Origin: a virus
Reading direction: 5' to 3' (one strand)
DNA: 39,080 nucleotides
Virus record (IMG/VR): IMGVR_UViG_3300027792_000040
Coordinates: 1-39,080 of that record
Part shown: positions 7,892-17,403 of the stretch, piece after piece
Numbering within the stretch: the first letter of the stretch is position 1
How the letters are laid out: the number at the start of each line of letters is the position of its first letter
Translations under genes and position numbers: made by a program
The notes under the pieces: model-generated
Databases searched by the model: none
What the model was told of the DNA's origin: nothing
Seen by the model: the letters and a program-made list of their open reading frames with translations, nothing else

Positions 7892-8266
7892 ATGTGGGGT
7901 GTGCCCGTTGACCACGAAATGTTTAATGATATCACTTCTTCTCAGTGGTTGTGGTATTATAATAATGTTGTAGAAGACAATAAAGAGTCTTTCGAACATC
8001 ACAGGGATATGGTTGAGTATTTGGCTAGTTTTATGGAGCCAGAAGCCGTTAGAAAGATTAAAGAGTCAAGAGAAAATGCCGTCTTGGTTCCAGAAGAAGA
8101 GTTTGTTAAGGGTATTGAAAGCATATTTGGTAGAAAGATTAATTTACCCAGCGAAAAAAGAGGATCTTCTGTGAAAAGCACAAATCCAGAGTCTGCAATT
8201 AAAAATTTTAAAAACCCAATAAAAAACATAAACGCTAAATATTGGGTTGATTTTGATTTGGAATAA
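7892..8266 (+). CDS. Tail assembly chaperone T-like extension, made by -1 frameshift
   Basis: The frame is open from the slippery site at 7847 through to the stop at 8264-8266. The first ATG in it is at 7892, but that ATG has only a weak GGA upstream and no convincing ribosome binding site, so the main product is probably the 315-aa fusion (176 residues of the upstream frame plus 139 of this one). The junction region reads LVKEPWHRLRWKLCQMWGVP, a Trp/Arg-rich opening common in T-type segments. It continues with DITSSQWLWYYNNVVED and an acidic and then basic C-terminal part. In lambda the T segment of the fusion recruits tube subunits to the G-coated tape measure; the same division of work is inferred here. 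The tape measure gene starts 3 nt after the stop. Confidence 0.8.
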   Translation: MWGVPVDHEMFNDITSSQWLWYYNNVVEDNKESFEHHRDMVEYLASFMEPEAVRKIKESRENAVLVPEEEFVKGIESIFGRKINLPSEKRGSSVKSTNPESAIKNFKNPIKNINAKYWVDFDLE

Positions 8267-8269
8267 AAT

Positions 8270-10810
8270 ATGTCTGAACTTGACGAACTTAATGAACAAG
8301 TAGATGATGTAGGCCAGAAATTGGAAAACCCCCTTGAGTTAAAGATAAAAACTCCTGAGCCTGGTTTCTTGGATGGTTTACTAGAAAAACTTGAAATGGC
8401 CAAGAGTGGTCTTAAAAACATGTTTTATGGTTCAGAAGAAGCATCAAGAGGTGTGTCTAGTCTTTCTGGGTCTTTGTCGGCCAGTTTTGAGCCGATGGAA
8501 AAGACACTTACAAATGTTAAGAAAGAAGTGAAATTAATTAAAGAGCAGGTTCTGGAGGCCAAAAAGAGCATAGGTTCTGATAGCGATGGTACTGCCTCTG
8601 GACTATCATCGCACCTGAAGCACATGATGGAATCTGCCAAGAAAATGGTAGGGCCGGGAACTGCAATCGCGGCCCAAACAACAATGAAGTCTGGGTTTCA
8701 AAAAGTAGATGATACAACTGGTGTTTTTTCAAAAGTACAAAAGCCCGTTATGGATATTCAAAAAGCCGCTATGCAAATGCAACTGGCCATGGGTAAATCA
8801 TTTGACTCGGCTATTAAAAATGTAGGCGCCTTTAGAAACGAATTTACCAACGCCATGGTTGATACTAAATCCACCATGGAAGACGTCACAAAGACACAGG
8901 CGGCCTTCAGAGACGTTTTTAGCGCCGATGATGCAGTGAGACGCCTTGTGTCTCTGGAAAAGGCTACAAAGGACGTCAGAGCGAGTACAACGCTAACCAC
9001 GACAGCTCTTTTGGTGGGGGCCGCCAAGGGAGTTGATTCTGCAAAAATAGCAGAGATGATGTCAAAGGCGCACTTCGAGTTGGGAGCCACAGCAGAAGAA
9101 GCAGCCGAATCAATGGGAGATATAGCTCTTGCCTCAGAAAAGTCTGGTTTAAGTTTTAGTAAATCGGCTGGAGCAATTATGGATAATGCCTCAAAGCTTG
9201 CCATGTGGGGTGGAACGATTAAAACCGTTGCTCCTCTTTTGCAGGCTTTTACTTCTGCTCTTGGAGACAACCGAAAAGGTCTAGCTCCAAAGTTGCTAGA
9301 GGAATATGTTGGCGGGTTGGAGCGAATGGGATTTGAAATGCGGGCGCTCACAGGGATATCCACTGGTGTTGGTGGAGGAAAGGGGGCAATTGGTGCTGGT
9401 TTAGAGATGGAAGCACTTTTAGATAAGGGTGCCGAAGGTATGGCCGAAGTTTCTCAAAGATTAATCGACACAATAAAACAATTTTCTGGTGGAGAAATTA
9501 TTACACGAGAGCAAGCAATAGCGGACCCAGCATTAGAACAAAACTTTTTGATACAAAGAAAACTATTGCAACAAATGACAAATAGCAGCGATAGTAGTGC
9601 AACCAGAATGATAGGTATTCTTAAAAATATCGATGCGAACGGCCTTGATGTCGGTGATCCTAGCGATGCATTATCAGAATTACAAGAGACCATGGGGCAA
9701 GGCCAAAGAGTTAAAGACTCAACTACCGATAGTTTGACTGCACAGGTTATTAATTTAAATGCCACACAAATAGAATCTGGAGAAAAAATAGTTGCAGAGT
9801 TAAGCACGTTGGTATCATTGGGGCAAGAAATGGTTAGTGCCGGTTTGTATGCCTCCGAAAGAATGGCTAAAACAGGAACCATTACAACACAGGATATAAG
9901 AACCACTGGAAAACTTGCTGGTGCAGAAAAATTAACCGATAAACTAGTTGATGCAGTAACAAAGTCGCTTGGAATTGGCGAAGCTGGTGGCAAAAGAGAG
10001 GAAGTCAAGACAAGACTAGAGGTCGAAACCGGTATAAAGGCAGGAAGAGAGAACTCAAGAGACATTACCAATGTTGCAGTAAGAGAGTTGCTAGTAAAGA
10101 GCGAAAAACCTAATAATTTGAGCGACGAACAGAAACAAAGACTAGAAAGCACTGGAGAAATCCCCGTCAAAGAATTTGCCGAACCAATATTAAAAAAAGC
10201 CATAATGGAACTTAGTAAGTCAATTACAGAGGTTGGTGGCGGCCAGGCTAGAGAAAAACTAAGCAACATGAAAAAGGCAGAAATTGCGGTAATGGAAGAA
10301 CGAATGGCTAGCTTAACCGACCTACTGAAACAGGAATATATTTTACCAGAACAACTCGGTATAAAAAAGCAGAAGCAACCGTTACCAAAAGAACTAAACA
10401 CTACACCAGTTAATACAGAACAATCTAGGGCAAACACACTGCCACCAAAAGAACCAAAAACACCTGAACCTACCAATACACCGTCAGCGGCAGCAGCAGC
10501 ACAACTAATTAACAGCCAGCAGCCCACTACAGCAAGAGGCACAGTTGAATCTGGTGGAGCATTGACGGCACCACGAACAACTACTGCTGATGTGCGAGCC
10601 GTTCAGGCGTCTGTGTCTGGTAACAAGTCTACTACATCTGAAAAAATTACACAGGATATAGTATTGAATGCTAAAATAAATCCGGTTGGTGATGGTATTT
10701 TTAAGTTTGAATTAAGTCCAGAGAAATTAGATGCAACACTTAAAAACAGCGAAGAGTTGAAAAGGGTTGTTGGCGCCGAAGTAAGAAGAGAGAAACTGAA
10801 AAACGACTAA
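8270..10810 (+). CDS. Tape measure protein
   Basis: 846 aa, ATG 3 nt after the chaperone extension stop with only a weak ribosome binding site, so coupled translation is likely. The sequence is long, mostly helical and low in Cys. It has coiled-coil character in residues 1-120 (LDELNEQVDDVGQKLENP and following), an Ala/Gly/Ser-rich stretch with hydrophobic patches in the middle (about 230-360), more helices, then a Pro/Thr-rich linker (about 705-760) and a charged C-terminus. This profile, together with its place directly behind the chaperone pair, is diagnostic. The protein sets tail length and later passes out with the DNA. At about 0.15 nm per residue it would predict a tail of roughly 125 nm. 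I see no peptidase or lysozyme motif, which some tape measures carry. Confidence 0.85.
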   Translation: MSELDELNEQVDDVGQKLENPLELKIKTPEPGFLDGLLEKLEMAKSGLKNMFYGSEEASRGVSSLSGSLSASFEPMEKTLTNVKKEVKLIKEQVLEAKKSIGSDSDGTASGLSSHLKHMMESAKKMVGPGTAIAAQTTMKSGFQKVDDTTGVFSKVQKPVMDIQKAAMQMQLAMGKSFDSAIKNVGAFRNEFTNAMVDTKSTMEDVTKTQAAFRDVFSADDAVRRLVSLEKATKDVRASTTLTTTALLVGAAKGVDSAKIAEMMSKAHFELGATAEEAAESMGDIALASEKSGLSFSKSAGAIMDNASKLAMWGGTIKTVAPLLQAFTSALGDNRKGLAPKLLEEYVGGLERMGFEMRALTGISTGVGGGKGAIGAGLEMEALLDKGAEGMAEVSQRLIDTIKQFSGGEIITREQAIADPALEQNFLIQRKLLQQMTNSSDSSATRMIGILKNIDANGLDVGDPSDALSELQETMGQGQRVKDSTTDSLTAQVINLNATQIESGEKIVAELSTLVSLGQEMVSAGLYASERMAKTGTITTQDIRTTGKLAGAEKLTDKLVDAVTKSLGIGEAGGKREEVKTRLEVETGIKAGRENSRDITNVAVRELLVKSEKPNNLSDEQKQRLESTGEIPVKEFAEPILKKAIMELSKSITEVGGGQAREKLSNMKKAEIAVMEERMASLTDLLKQEYILPEQLGIKKQKQPLPKELNTTPVNTEQSRANTLPPKEPKTPEPTNTPSAAAAAQLINSQQPTTARGTVESGGALTAPRTTTADVRAVQASVSGNKSTTSEKITQDIVLNAKINPVGDGIFKFELSPEKLDATLKNSEELKRVVGAEVRREKLKND

Positions 10811-10831
10811 ACATGGTAATTTGGAGCCCTT

Positions 10832-11746
10832 ATGGCAATTGAACAGGACATAAAGGATTTTGGAGAAAATATTGGTCATTTTGCAAGTGACAATGAGGAT
10901 GCACTTGGGCAATTGCGTCAGATGCTCGACACTCCGCCTAACACACGGCTTGGCCATGGAATAACCAATAGAAATCAGCAGGTAATGACTTGGCGCCTTC
11001 CAAATGGCAGCACGGTCCAAATGTATATTAACCCAGAAAGTTTTGTTGTGGCGGAAAGCAAGCAAATACAAGCAACCAGAACAAAGGGTGGTTTTGTAGT
11101 TCAGTACTGGGGAGATAATCTTACAAAACTAACATTAAGTGGGACCACGGGATCGTCTGGTGTTCGTGGAATTCAAGTATTAAGAGATGTATATCGCGCG
11201 GAAAATAATGCTTTTGAGATTATCGCTGCTGGGCAACAAAATGACATAATAAATATGGTCACTGAGTCACAAGAACTATCTAATGCGGATTTAGCAACAG
11301 TATTTTATGGTTTAGCGCAACAAAATAGGGAAGGTAATTTCATTCTACGCCCGTCATTGGCTGCACTTGCTTTAAGTGTTTCTTTATTTTATCAAGGCGT
11401 TCAGTATCGTGGTTTTTTTAATGATATATCTGTCACGGAAAGTATTGACAAACTGGGACTATTTAACTATAGTATTAATTTTACGGCAACAGAAACAAGA
11501 GGCAGCAGGAAAAACTTTATGGCATGGCACAAGGAACCTTTAAGTTCGGATATTGCTGGCCAACTAATATCTGGAACAATTAATGCTGTTGGCAATACTT
11601 TGCGTGGTTTATTTGGCCTTCCAAATCAAGCACAAAACCCAACACAGTTCCATCCTGAAAATGCTCCACTTTCTTTTGGTGGTTCAACTTCATTAAGTGC
11701 TTCTTTGGGAATAACACAGGGCAGTGGAAACATTGCTCCAAGGTAA
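10832..11746 (+). CDS. Baseplate hub-associated protein (tube-to-hub adaptor type)
   Basis: 304 aa, with GGAG (10823-10826) as ribosome binding site. After a helical N-terminus (residues 1-45) comes a beta-rich domain with VQMYINPESF, then TRTKGGFVVQYWGDNL, LTLSGTTGSSGV and a helix RGIQVLRDVYR (about residues 65-125). This combination is often seen in tail proteins that sit between tape measure and hub genes in myoviruses (compare XkdP-type and T4 gp53/gp48-like adaptors). The middle (residues 175-225) has further strands, including a FFNDISVTESIDKLGLFNYS segment. The C-terminal 60 residues are polar and low in complexity. No LysM repeat is evident. I am fairly sure it is a baseplate protein; the precise equivalent is uncertain. 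The downstream HNH gene starts 5 nt after its stop and probably inserted between it and the hub gene. Confidence 0.6.
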   Translation: MAIEQDIKDFGENIGHFASDNEDALGQLRQMLDTPPNTRLGHGITNRNQQVMTWRLPNGSTVQMYINPESFVVAESKQIQATRTKGGFVVQYWGDNLTKLTLSGTTGSSGVRGIQVLRDVYRAENNAFEIIAAGQQNDIINMVTESQELSNADLATVFYGLAQQNREGNFILRPSLAALALSVSLFYQGVQYRGFFNDISVTESIDKLGLFNYSINFTATETRGSRKNFMAWHKEPLSSDIAGQLISGTINAVGNTLRGLFGLPNQAQNPTQFHPENAPLSFGGSTSLSASLGITQGSGNIAPR

Positions 11747-11751
11747 ATAAA

Positions 11752-12672
11752 ATGAAGGTTTGTACTAAATGCAAAGAAGAAAAAGATGAATCAATGTTTG
11801 GTAAAAACAAAACAAACAAAGACGGCCTAAACTGTTGGTGCAAAGTTTGTACAAAACAACACAGAGAAGTAAATAGGGAAAAAATAGCAGAGTACAAAAA
11901 ACAATACAGCGAAAATAACAAAGAAAAAATTGCAGCACACAAAAAACTATATTACGAGAACAACAAGGAAAAAATTGCAGAGCGAGGAAAACAATATCGT
12001 GAAGAAAATAAAGACACTATTTCAGAAAAGAAAAAGAAATATCAAAAAGAAAACAATGAAAAAATAAAAGAATACTCGAAGAAATATTACAAAAACAATA
12101 GGGATTCAATTTTAGAATGTCGTAAACAATATCGCAAGGATAATAAAGAACAAATACGCGAGTACAAAAAAGAGTATCGCAGAAATCACAAGAAGAGCAT
12201 TTTATTAAGAGACAGGAACTATCGCGACAGCCACAAAAAAGAGGCAGTAATATACCAAAAGCAATATCGTGCATCAAACAAGCAACATGCCAAAGAGTAT
12301 CAAGAAAAATATCACAAGCTTAATGGCAAAAAGATCGCAACATACTGTAGAGAACGACGGTTAAGCGACACCTCCTTTAAGATTTGTTGCAACCTGAGAT
12401 CTAGATTGAATACGGCATTAAAACAAAACTATAAATCTGGGTCTGCAGTTAGAGACTTGGGATGCTCTATTGGAGAACTAAAACTGTACCTTTCTTCTAA
12501 ATTTCAACCAGGAATGACCTGGGAAAACTATGGTAAGTGGCATATAGATCACATCTTACCGCTTTCTAAATTTGATTTAACAGATAGAAATCAACTTCTT
12601 AAAGCCTGTCATTACACAAACCTACAACCGCTGTGGGCCAAAGACAATTTAAAGAAGGGAAATAGGACATAA
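11752..12672 (+). CDS. HNH homing endonuclease with zinc ribbon and ten 15-residue repeats
   Basis: 306 aa. The N-terminal zinc ribbon uses C4, C7, C30 and C33. Residues 48-197 are ten consecutive 15-residue units built on a pattern like YKKQYxENNKEKIAE, with I or V usual at unit position 13 and Y at position 5; they are highly charged and probably form an extended helical array. The C-terminus (about 212-304) is an HNH nuclease domain with IDHILPLS (D266, H267), NLQPLW (N290) and KDNLKKGN (N299). The gene lies 5 nt after the hub-associated gene and 21 nt before the hub gene, both intact, so it is free-standing. A paralogue lies at 19390-20193. Family knowledge: such enzymes nick or cut an allele lacking the insertion. 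The repeats likely set the distance between DNA recognition and cleavage; this last point is inference. Confidence 0.87.
   Translation: MKVCTKCKEEKDESMFGKNKTNKDGLNCWCKVCTKQHREVNREKIAEYKKQYSENNKEKIAAHKKLYYENNKEKIAERGKQYREENKDTISEKKKKYQKENNEKIKEYSKKYYKNNRDSILECRKQYRKDNKEQIREYKKEYRRNHKKSILLRDRNYRDSHKKEAVIYQKQYRASNKQHAKEYQEKYHKLNGKKIATYCRERRLSDTSFKICCNLRSRLNTALKQNYKSGSAVRDLGCSIGELKLYLSSKFQPGMTWENYGKWHIDHILPLSKFDLTDRNQLLKACHYTNLQPLWAKDNLKKGNRT
11893..12342 (+). repeat. Ten 45-nt coding repeats in HNH endonuclease
   Basis: Residues 48-197 of the HNH protein fall into ten 15-residue units with no gaps (10 x 45 nt). Units share a basic start, an aromatic at position 5, Asn/Lys/Glu at 7-12 and a hydrophobic residue at 13. 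The DNA copies have diverged, so the repeat is clearer in protein than in DNA. Confidence 0.85.
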
Positions 12673-12693
12673 TAACCGACTTCAAAGGAACAC

Positions 12694-15600
12694 ATGGCGA
12701 TTATTTTTAGTAGTGGATCTGGCGCTGGCAATAATTCTGGTATTTTAGAATCCGCTTATGATGGGTTTGTAAAAGAAGCAAAAAACCAAATGGATAGTAT
12801 ATTTGGTTTTGTATCAAATGCAATTAGTGGAATAAATCCGGCTCCGCCAGTAGAAAGTGTTTTTGTTGACTCTGGATTCACAAATGTTCCAGGAACAGCA
12901 TTTAATGGCTCTAATATAGATAATTTAGATGATGTGCAAACCAGGAGAATTACCTCACAGGAACCGCAACTTACGGCGTACATTAGAAAACGCGCGTTCG
13001 GTGGTTTGTCCGACGAGAATGATAGCAGATTTATGGATTCCGGCGAAAAATTATATCTTCGTGCCACCAAGATATTATTCGAAAAAAAGTGTAATCAAAT
13101 TGGGTCTTACGAAGCACTGACCAAGGCTTCAAGACTGGTGTCCGATGATGCGCAACTAGATGCTGATAGAGTTCACCAGATAATAGAGCTAGCAGAAGCT
13201 TGGAAAAAATCTACACTAAAAAACCTAGATGATCGTACATTTGCCGTACAACAAACTAGCCTCGATCAGGAAGCTATTGAAGATTTAGTAAAGCAGTATG
13301 GCGAGCTTAGGCGCGGAATTGAAGCATCTGTTGGGAAAATAGAAGAATTGCGTGAGCACCTTTACAAGAAACAGGCCAAATTACGCACCGCCACTAGTAC
13401 AACATGGGTAATAGACCCAGACCAAAAAGATATATTTGGAATAGGTAGAGGAGCCGGTGTAATAGAGCTAACACTGATAAGTGATGTATCTACCGATCTC
13501 GGAATAGAAAATGACGATGGTAGTTTTACGCTCTCAATAGAAGATCCATATAATTTAACAAAAATAACGAGCGATGATATTGAAGTTTCTCTGGCAGCAG
13601 CCTATGGTGAACAAAACAGTACATCAATCGGACAAAATACATTACTGCTTGGCCCATCAACCATATTGGATTTGGCCAAAGAAAAAGAACAACGCCTTCG
13701 TAGTATTAGGGCAAATAGAGTCGCCTCAACATTCGGTTTTCCACTGTCCGCGGTTGGTAATTCTGCTGACGCTGAAATTATTTTCGAAATTAATGTATCT
13801 TCTCGCGCTGCTGATAAAGTTGTTGCTCATACCACTAGCATTGGAACAACATCTTTTAATAGAAGTAATTTTACTGTAGCTCTTTCTCAATTGCCAGCAG
13901 AACAACAGCTGACTATTACTGAGTATCAACTAGTAGATGTGATATTTAGTTTGTTGGACCAGTATGTTAGTGCCGTTTTAAGGCTCAATAAAGAAATACT
14001 AGATACCAACGGTAAAGAAGATGTAAAGTATGCAAGAAGGCAATTGCGCACACATTATCTTGGAAAAAACATTGTCCAACCAATGGATAGTGTAAATATC
14101 TACATAAGGGGCAATACAACAAAACCAAACCAAGTCGTTGGGCCGCTCAGCTCTGTTTTAAATAGCTCTAAATTTGTTCAAGACTACTCAAAAGACCCAG
14201 ATGCATCTGATGCCATTATGCGGGATGAAATGGTTCAGTTTGGAATAGATAAACTAATTTCACTTGATATTTATAAGGCTATCAGAACCGGTAGCTTTAT
14301 GAGAAACGCAGGAACTCATGTTTTCGGGGGAGTTGTTTCTTCGGCAACAGAATTCTATAATGCCAGTAATGGGTCATACAAACTAAATATAAGTGGCCAA
14401 AGTAATTTGAAATGGCTAAACCTGTCTCGCGTAAATACCAAACCAAGTTTGAATCAACCAAAAGGTGTTTTGGAGGACCCACTAACACCCTTCAAGTTTG
14501 AAACAGACTCCTCGACCGGTCTTATAAAAAAGGGGTCAGTGTTTTTGGATGAAACAAATGAAAGGATTAAGGAAAAACTCTTATTGGATAAATTTGGGCT
14601 TTATAGAGGACAAACATCAACGCATGAGTCTCTAGCGCAAGACTATGAAACATTTGCCAATGATACAAAAATAATCTACAAGCATTGCCCGGGAATGGTT
14701 TATAAGTGGAAATCTGGTGTCATGGTTGCAACGCTTGATGCCAATTTGGGGACATCTTTGCAGGGTACGGAAAACGATATGGCCTACCTTAAGAGATTTG
14801 TTGGCGTAAATGTTGTTGAAACTCCTTTTGCTGGTCAGGATGCGGCAGACACAGTAAGTCTGTTAATTACTGGGTTTCCTTATAGTGCTCAAAGATTTTA
14901 TGATAATGCCAAAAATGTAGGGACTTTTAGTGAAGCAGGAAGCAATGCTTCACCTAGCTACTTTCATTCATTTTTTGATATTACCCGAAGCACCAACAAA
15001 ACACTTGGAAACTTTCGACCATTTCGTGCCGTTGAGATGTCTGGACAATCACTGGTCACTCGCGCAGCAAAACTTAAATTACAAAACAATATTCGTGGTG
15101 GATATTCTTTGATTGAAAATCTTAGGTCGCAGTTGGCCCAGGCGTATGATAAATTAAACTCAGTATATTGCAGGCCAGCAATTCTTGGTCCAGTTCAATC
15201 AGATGATCCGGATGAAAGAGACAGGCAGATGGTCGTTTCTGGATTTGAAACAATAATACGAAATCTTAGGGACCAAATAGCAAAAGAAGAGGCTTCACTT
15301 ATATCGGCAGAAAATGAAGCAAAGAAAAGCAACATAAAACTTAGTGCCAGTGATATTATATTGGGTTTAGATAGACTATCAAGCGGTGATGAAGGTGAGG
15401 CTTATGCTGAATTCAATAAAAAAATAATGACACAAAATAGGCTGCAAAGATTTAGACCACAGTTTAATTGTAAATTTAATCTCGACCAAAATCTATTGAT
15501 AATATCTGACAAATACGATAATGACCTGGACATACAATCATTTGTACGCCGGTTAACACAACAACAAAATATTTTTGAGAGTGAATACAAGACACCAATA

Positions 15601-17400
15601 GAGATTTGCAGGGAAGTAGCAAAGACAATTGATTTTGAGTTATTTGCAGATTCTCAGGGTCACATTCAGTTTAGGCCGCCGCAATATAATAGAATACCGC
15701 TCTCGTTGCTGCTTAAGTTATTTGTTTTGAATAGAAACAACAACACGCAATTATATCCAGACTTCATAACTGAAATGTTTAAGTCTCGATTAAGCACCAC
15801 AAAAGATGATGAAGAAGTTTTAGAATGGCAAATTCAGATTGAGTCATTATCTTTGGGCAGAACCTATAAGCAGGACGCGGCGCTTGTTTCGGAAGTGATA
15901 AGTGGTCTTACCGAAGAAGAACTTGTTTCCGGACAGTATCTGAAAACCAATTCCAGCACAATCAACAAAATCCTATTGTCTGGAATTTCCCAGCTTATAG
16001 TTGGTTTGCGCAACAGGATAGAAGCAAAAACAGGAAGAACATCGAATCTGCAGGACATAGAGTACACTAAAAATTATGTTTACGAACTAAACAATCCTCA
16101 AAACCTACAAGTAAATTCCATGAGACTTAAGGTTGCCGATAGACTTAGGGCCCTTGTTGGAAAATTAGAACAAACAAAAGCATTACGATCCAAACTTGAA
16201 GCGCAAGAACCAATATACACGAAGGGGATTGGTAATTTTTCTCGCGAAACATTTGATGAAATGATAGCCCCCTTTCAAGACCTAATACAGGATGATTACT
16301 ATGATGTGCTGGGGCCTGGTTCGGCTAAACGATTTATAATATATGACGATCAAATTATTAGTTCTTCTTTTACGGAGTCTGATGCAAATGCATTTTGCAG
16401 AGTCGATGTATATGGGGAAATAGATTTTATTGGTGACAACAAAGGAAATATCGCTCCCGGTATTCCGTCTCTCTGGGCTGGAGCAACAGACTTTGATATG
16501 TGGAGACAGTATGGTTATAGGGCACTCGCAACAACCAGTAAACCTTTTCTAAAAAATGCAGCCGAACAGTGTGCGCCCTACGCTCTCTTTCTGCTTTCTA
16601 AGGCCAGAAGAGACATAGTAAAGGGAAGAGTTACAGTGTATGGTAATGAGTATTATCAAATAGGTGATGTAGTATATTTAAATTCCCGTGATTTGTTGTT
16701 TTATGTCACTAGCGTTAGACATCAGTTTTCTTACGAGAATGCTAGTTTTACTACAGAACTTGAACTTAGATACGGCCACGCTTTGGGAGAATATATACCA
16801 ACACCACTTGATGTTATTGGAAAGACACTTATACGTAATCAGGTAGAGTTTAATGATATTCTTATTTCGCGTGAAACAGTAGACCCAGTTTCTGGCATTC
16901 ATATTGGTATGGTTATTTTTGGGAATGCGGAATCAGAGGATGAGTTTAGAACTATGTTGTCTGACCCATACTCAAAATTTAATATATCTGAATTACAAAG
17001 ATCTATTTTGTTGGCCAAAAATTATGTAAATAAGGAAGGATTTCCAAAGGTTGAAGTGAGAGGCTGGGTGACAAGCGATAACGACAAACCAATAGTTCAG
17101 AAAAGAATGGATAGTGTGATAAAATGGCTTAAATCTCCGCGTGGTTCCGCTGTGGTTGGAAGCACAAGCGACTACACCAAATTAGAAGAACAATATGAAC
17201 AAGCAAAAATGGAAAATGAAAACATACATAACGAAGTTTTAAAGGGAAAGACAAACGAAATAACTCCCGTAAACCTTTTGTCTGCACCTCTAAGTGGTGA
17301 TAACCTAAAATATTCAAGAATTCCAAGTGACGAAGTATATAATGCTTCAGATAGAGCAGATCCAACTAATATAATAGAACTTGTTTTGATTCTGGGGTAA
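12694..17400 (+). CDS. Giant baseplate hub protein (gp27/gpD-like hub core)
   Basis: 1568 aa, start supported by AAAGGAA at 12684-12690. Residues 1-235 are mostly helical. Around residues 245-300 a beta domain starts (GVIELTLISDVS, SFTLSIEDPYNLTK). Coiled-coil stretches occur near 800-880 (SLIENLRSQLAQAYDKLN; LRDQIAKEEASLISAENEAK). The most telling part is about 1310-1365: GRVTVYGNEYYQIGDVVYL, LLFYVTSVRHQF and TTELELRYGHALGEY, the usual closing barrel of phage hub proteins of the gp27/XkdQ/gpD type. Residues 1430-1568 form an extra helical tail. Usual hubs have 300-450 residues, so about three quarters of this chain is additional. It is followed 3 nt later by the central spike gene, its expected partner. 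The function, a ring that joins tube and spike, is inferred from the core motif and gene order. Confidence 0.75.
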   Translation: MAIIFSSGSGAGNNSGILESAYDGFVKEAKNQMDSIFGFVSNAISGINPAPPVESVFVDSGFTNVPGTAFNGSNIDNLDDVQTRRITSQEPQLTAYIRKRAFGGLSDENDSRFMDSGEKLYLRATKILFEKKCNQIGSYEALTKASRLVSDDAQLDADRVHQIIELAEAWKKSTLKNLDDRTFAVQQTSLDQEAIEDLVKQYGELRRGIEASVGKIEELREHLYKKQAKLRTATSTTWVIDPDQKDIFGIGRGAGVIELTLISDVSTDLGIENDDGSFTLSIEDPYNLTKITSDDIEVSLAAAYGEQNSTSIGQNTLLLGPSTILDLAKEKEQRLRSIRANRVASTFGFPLSAVGNSADAEIIFEINVSSRAADKVVAHTTSIGTTSFNRSNFTVALSQLPAEQQLTITEYQLVDVIFSLLDQYVSAVLRLNKEILDTNGKEDVKYARRQLRTHYLGKNIVQPMDSVNIYIRGNTTKPNQVVGPLSSVLNSSKFVQDYSKDPDASDAIMRDEMVQFGIDKLISLDIYKAIRTGSFMRNAGTHVFGGVVSSATEFYNASNGSYKLNISGQSNLKWLNLSRVNTKPSLNQPKGVLEDPLTPFKFETDSSTGLIKKGSVFLDETNERIKEKLLLDKFGLYRGQTSTHESLAQDYETFANDTKIIYKHCPGMVYKWKSGVMVATLDANLGTSLQGTENDMAYLKRFVGVNVVETPFAGQDAADTVSLLITGFPYSAQRFYDNAKNVGTFSEAGSNASPSYFHSFFDITRSTNKTLGNFRPFRAVEMSGQSLVTRAAKLKLQNNIRGGYSLIENLRSQLAQAYDKLNSVYCRPAILGPVQSDDPDERDRQMVVSGFETIIRNLRDQIAKEEASLISAENEAKKSNIKLSASDIILGLDRLSSGDEGEAYAEFNKKIMTQNRLQRFRPQFNCKFNLDQNLLIISDKYDNDLDIQSFVRRLTQQQNIFESEYKTPIEICREVAKTIDFELFADSQGHIQFRPPQYNRIPLSLLLKLFVLNRNNNTQLYPDFITEMFKSRLSTTKDDEEVLEWQIQIESLSLGRTYKQDAALVSEVISGLTEEELVSGQYLKTNSSTINKILLSGISQLIVGLRNRIEAKTGRTSNLQDIEYTKNYVYELNNPQNLQVNSMRLKVADRLRALVGKLEQTKALRSKLEAQEPIYTKGIGNFSRETFDEMIAPFQDLIQDDYYDVLGPGSAKRFIIYDDQIISSSFTESDANAFCRVDVYGEIDFIGDNKGNIAPGIPSLWAGATDFDMWRQYGYRALATTSKPFLKNAAEQCAPYALFLLSKARRDIVKGRVTVYGNEYYQIGDVVYLNSRDLLFYVTSVRHQFSYENASFTTELELRYGHALGEYIPTPLDVIGKTLIRNQVEFNDILISRETVDPVSGIHIGMVIFGNAESEDEFRTMLSDPYSKFNISELQRSILLAKNYVNKEGFPKVEVRGWVTSDNDKPIVQKRMDSVIKWLKSPRGSAVVGSTSDYTKLEEQYEQAKMENENIHNEVLKGKTNEITPVNLLSAPLSGDNLKYSRIPSDEVYNASDRADPTNIIELVLILG

Positions 17401-17403
17401 TCT

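Noticed and set aside
8758-9363. Antisense reading frame of 201 codons opposite the tape measure N-terminal half
   Set aside because: Mirror of a helical Ala-rich coding region, no start signals, and all real genes here are on the + strand.
9454-10542. Long antisense reading frame (362 codons) opposite the tape measure gene
   Set aside because: It is the complement of a well-supported coding region with its Ala/Glu/Lys-rich codons; no ribosome binding site or family resemblance.
11893-12342. Regular 45-nt periodicity considered as a CRISPR-like or non-coding repeat
   Set aside because: The period is a multiple of three, the frame is open throughout, and conservation is at the protein level.
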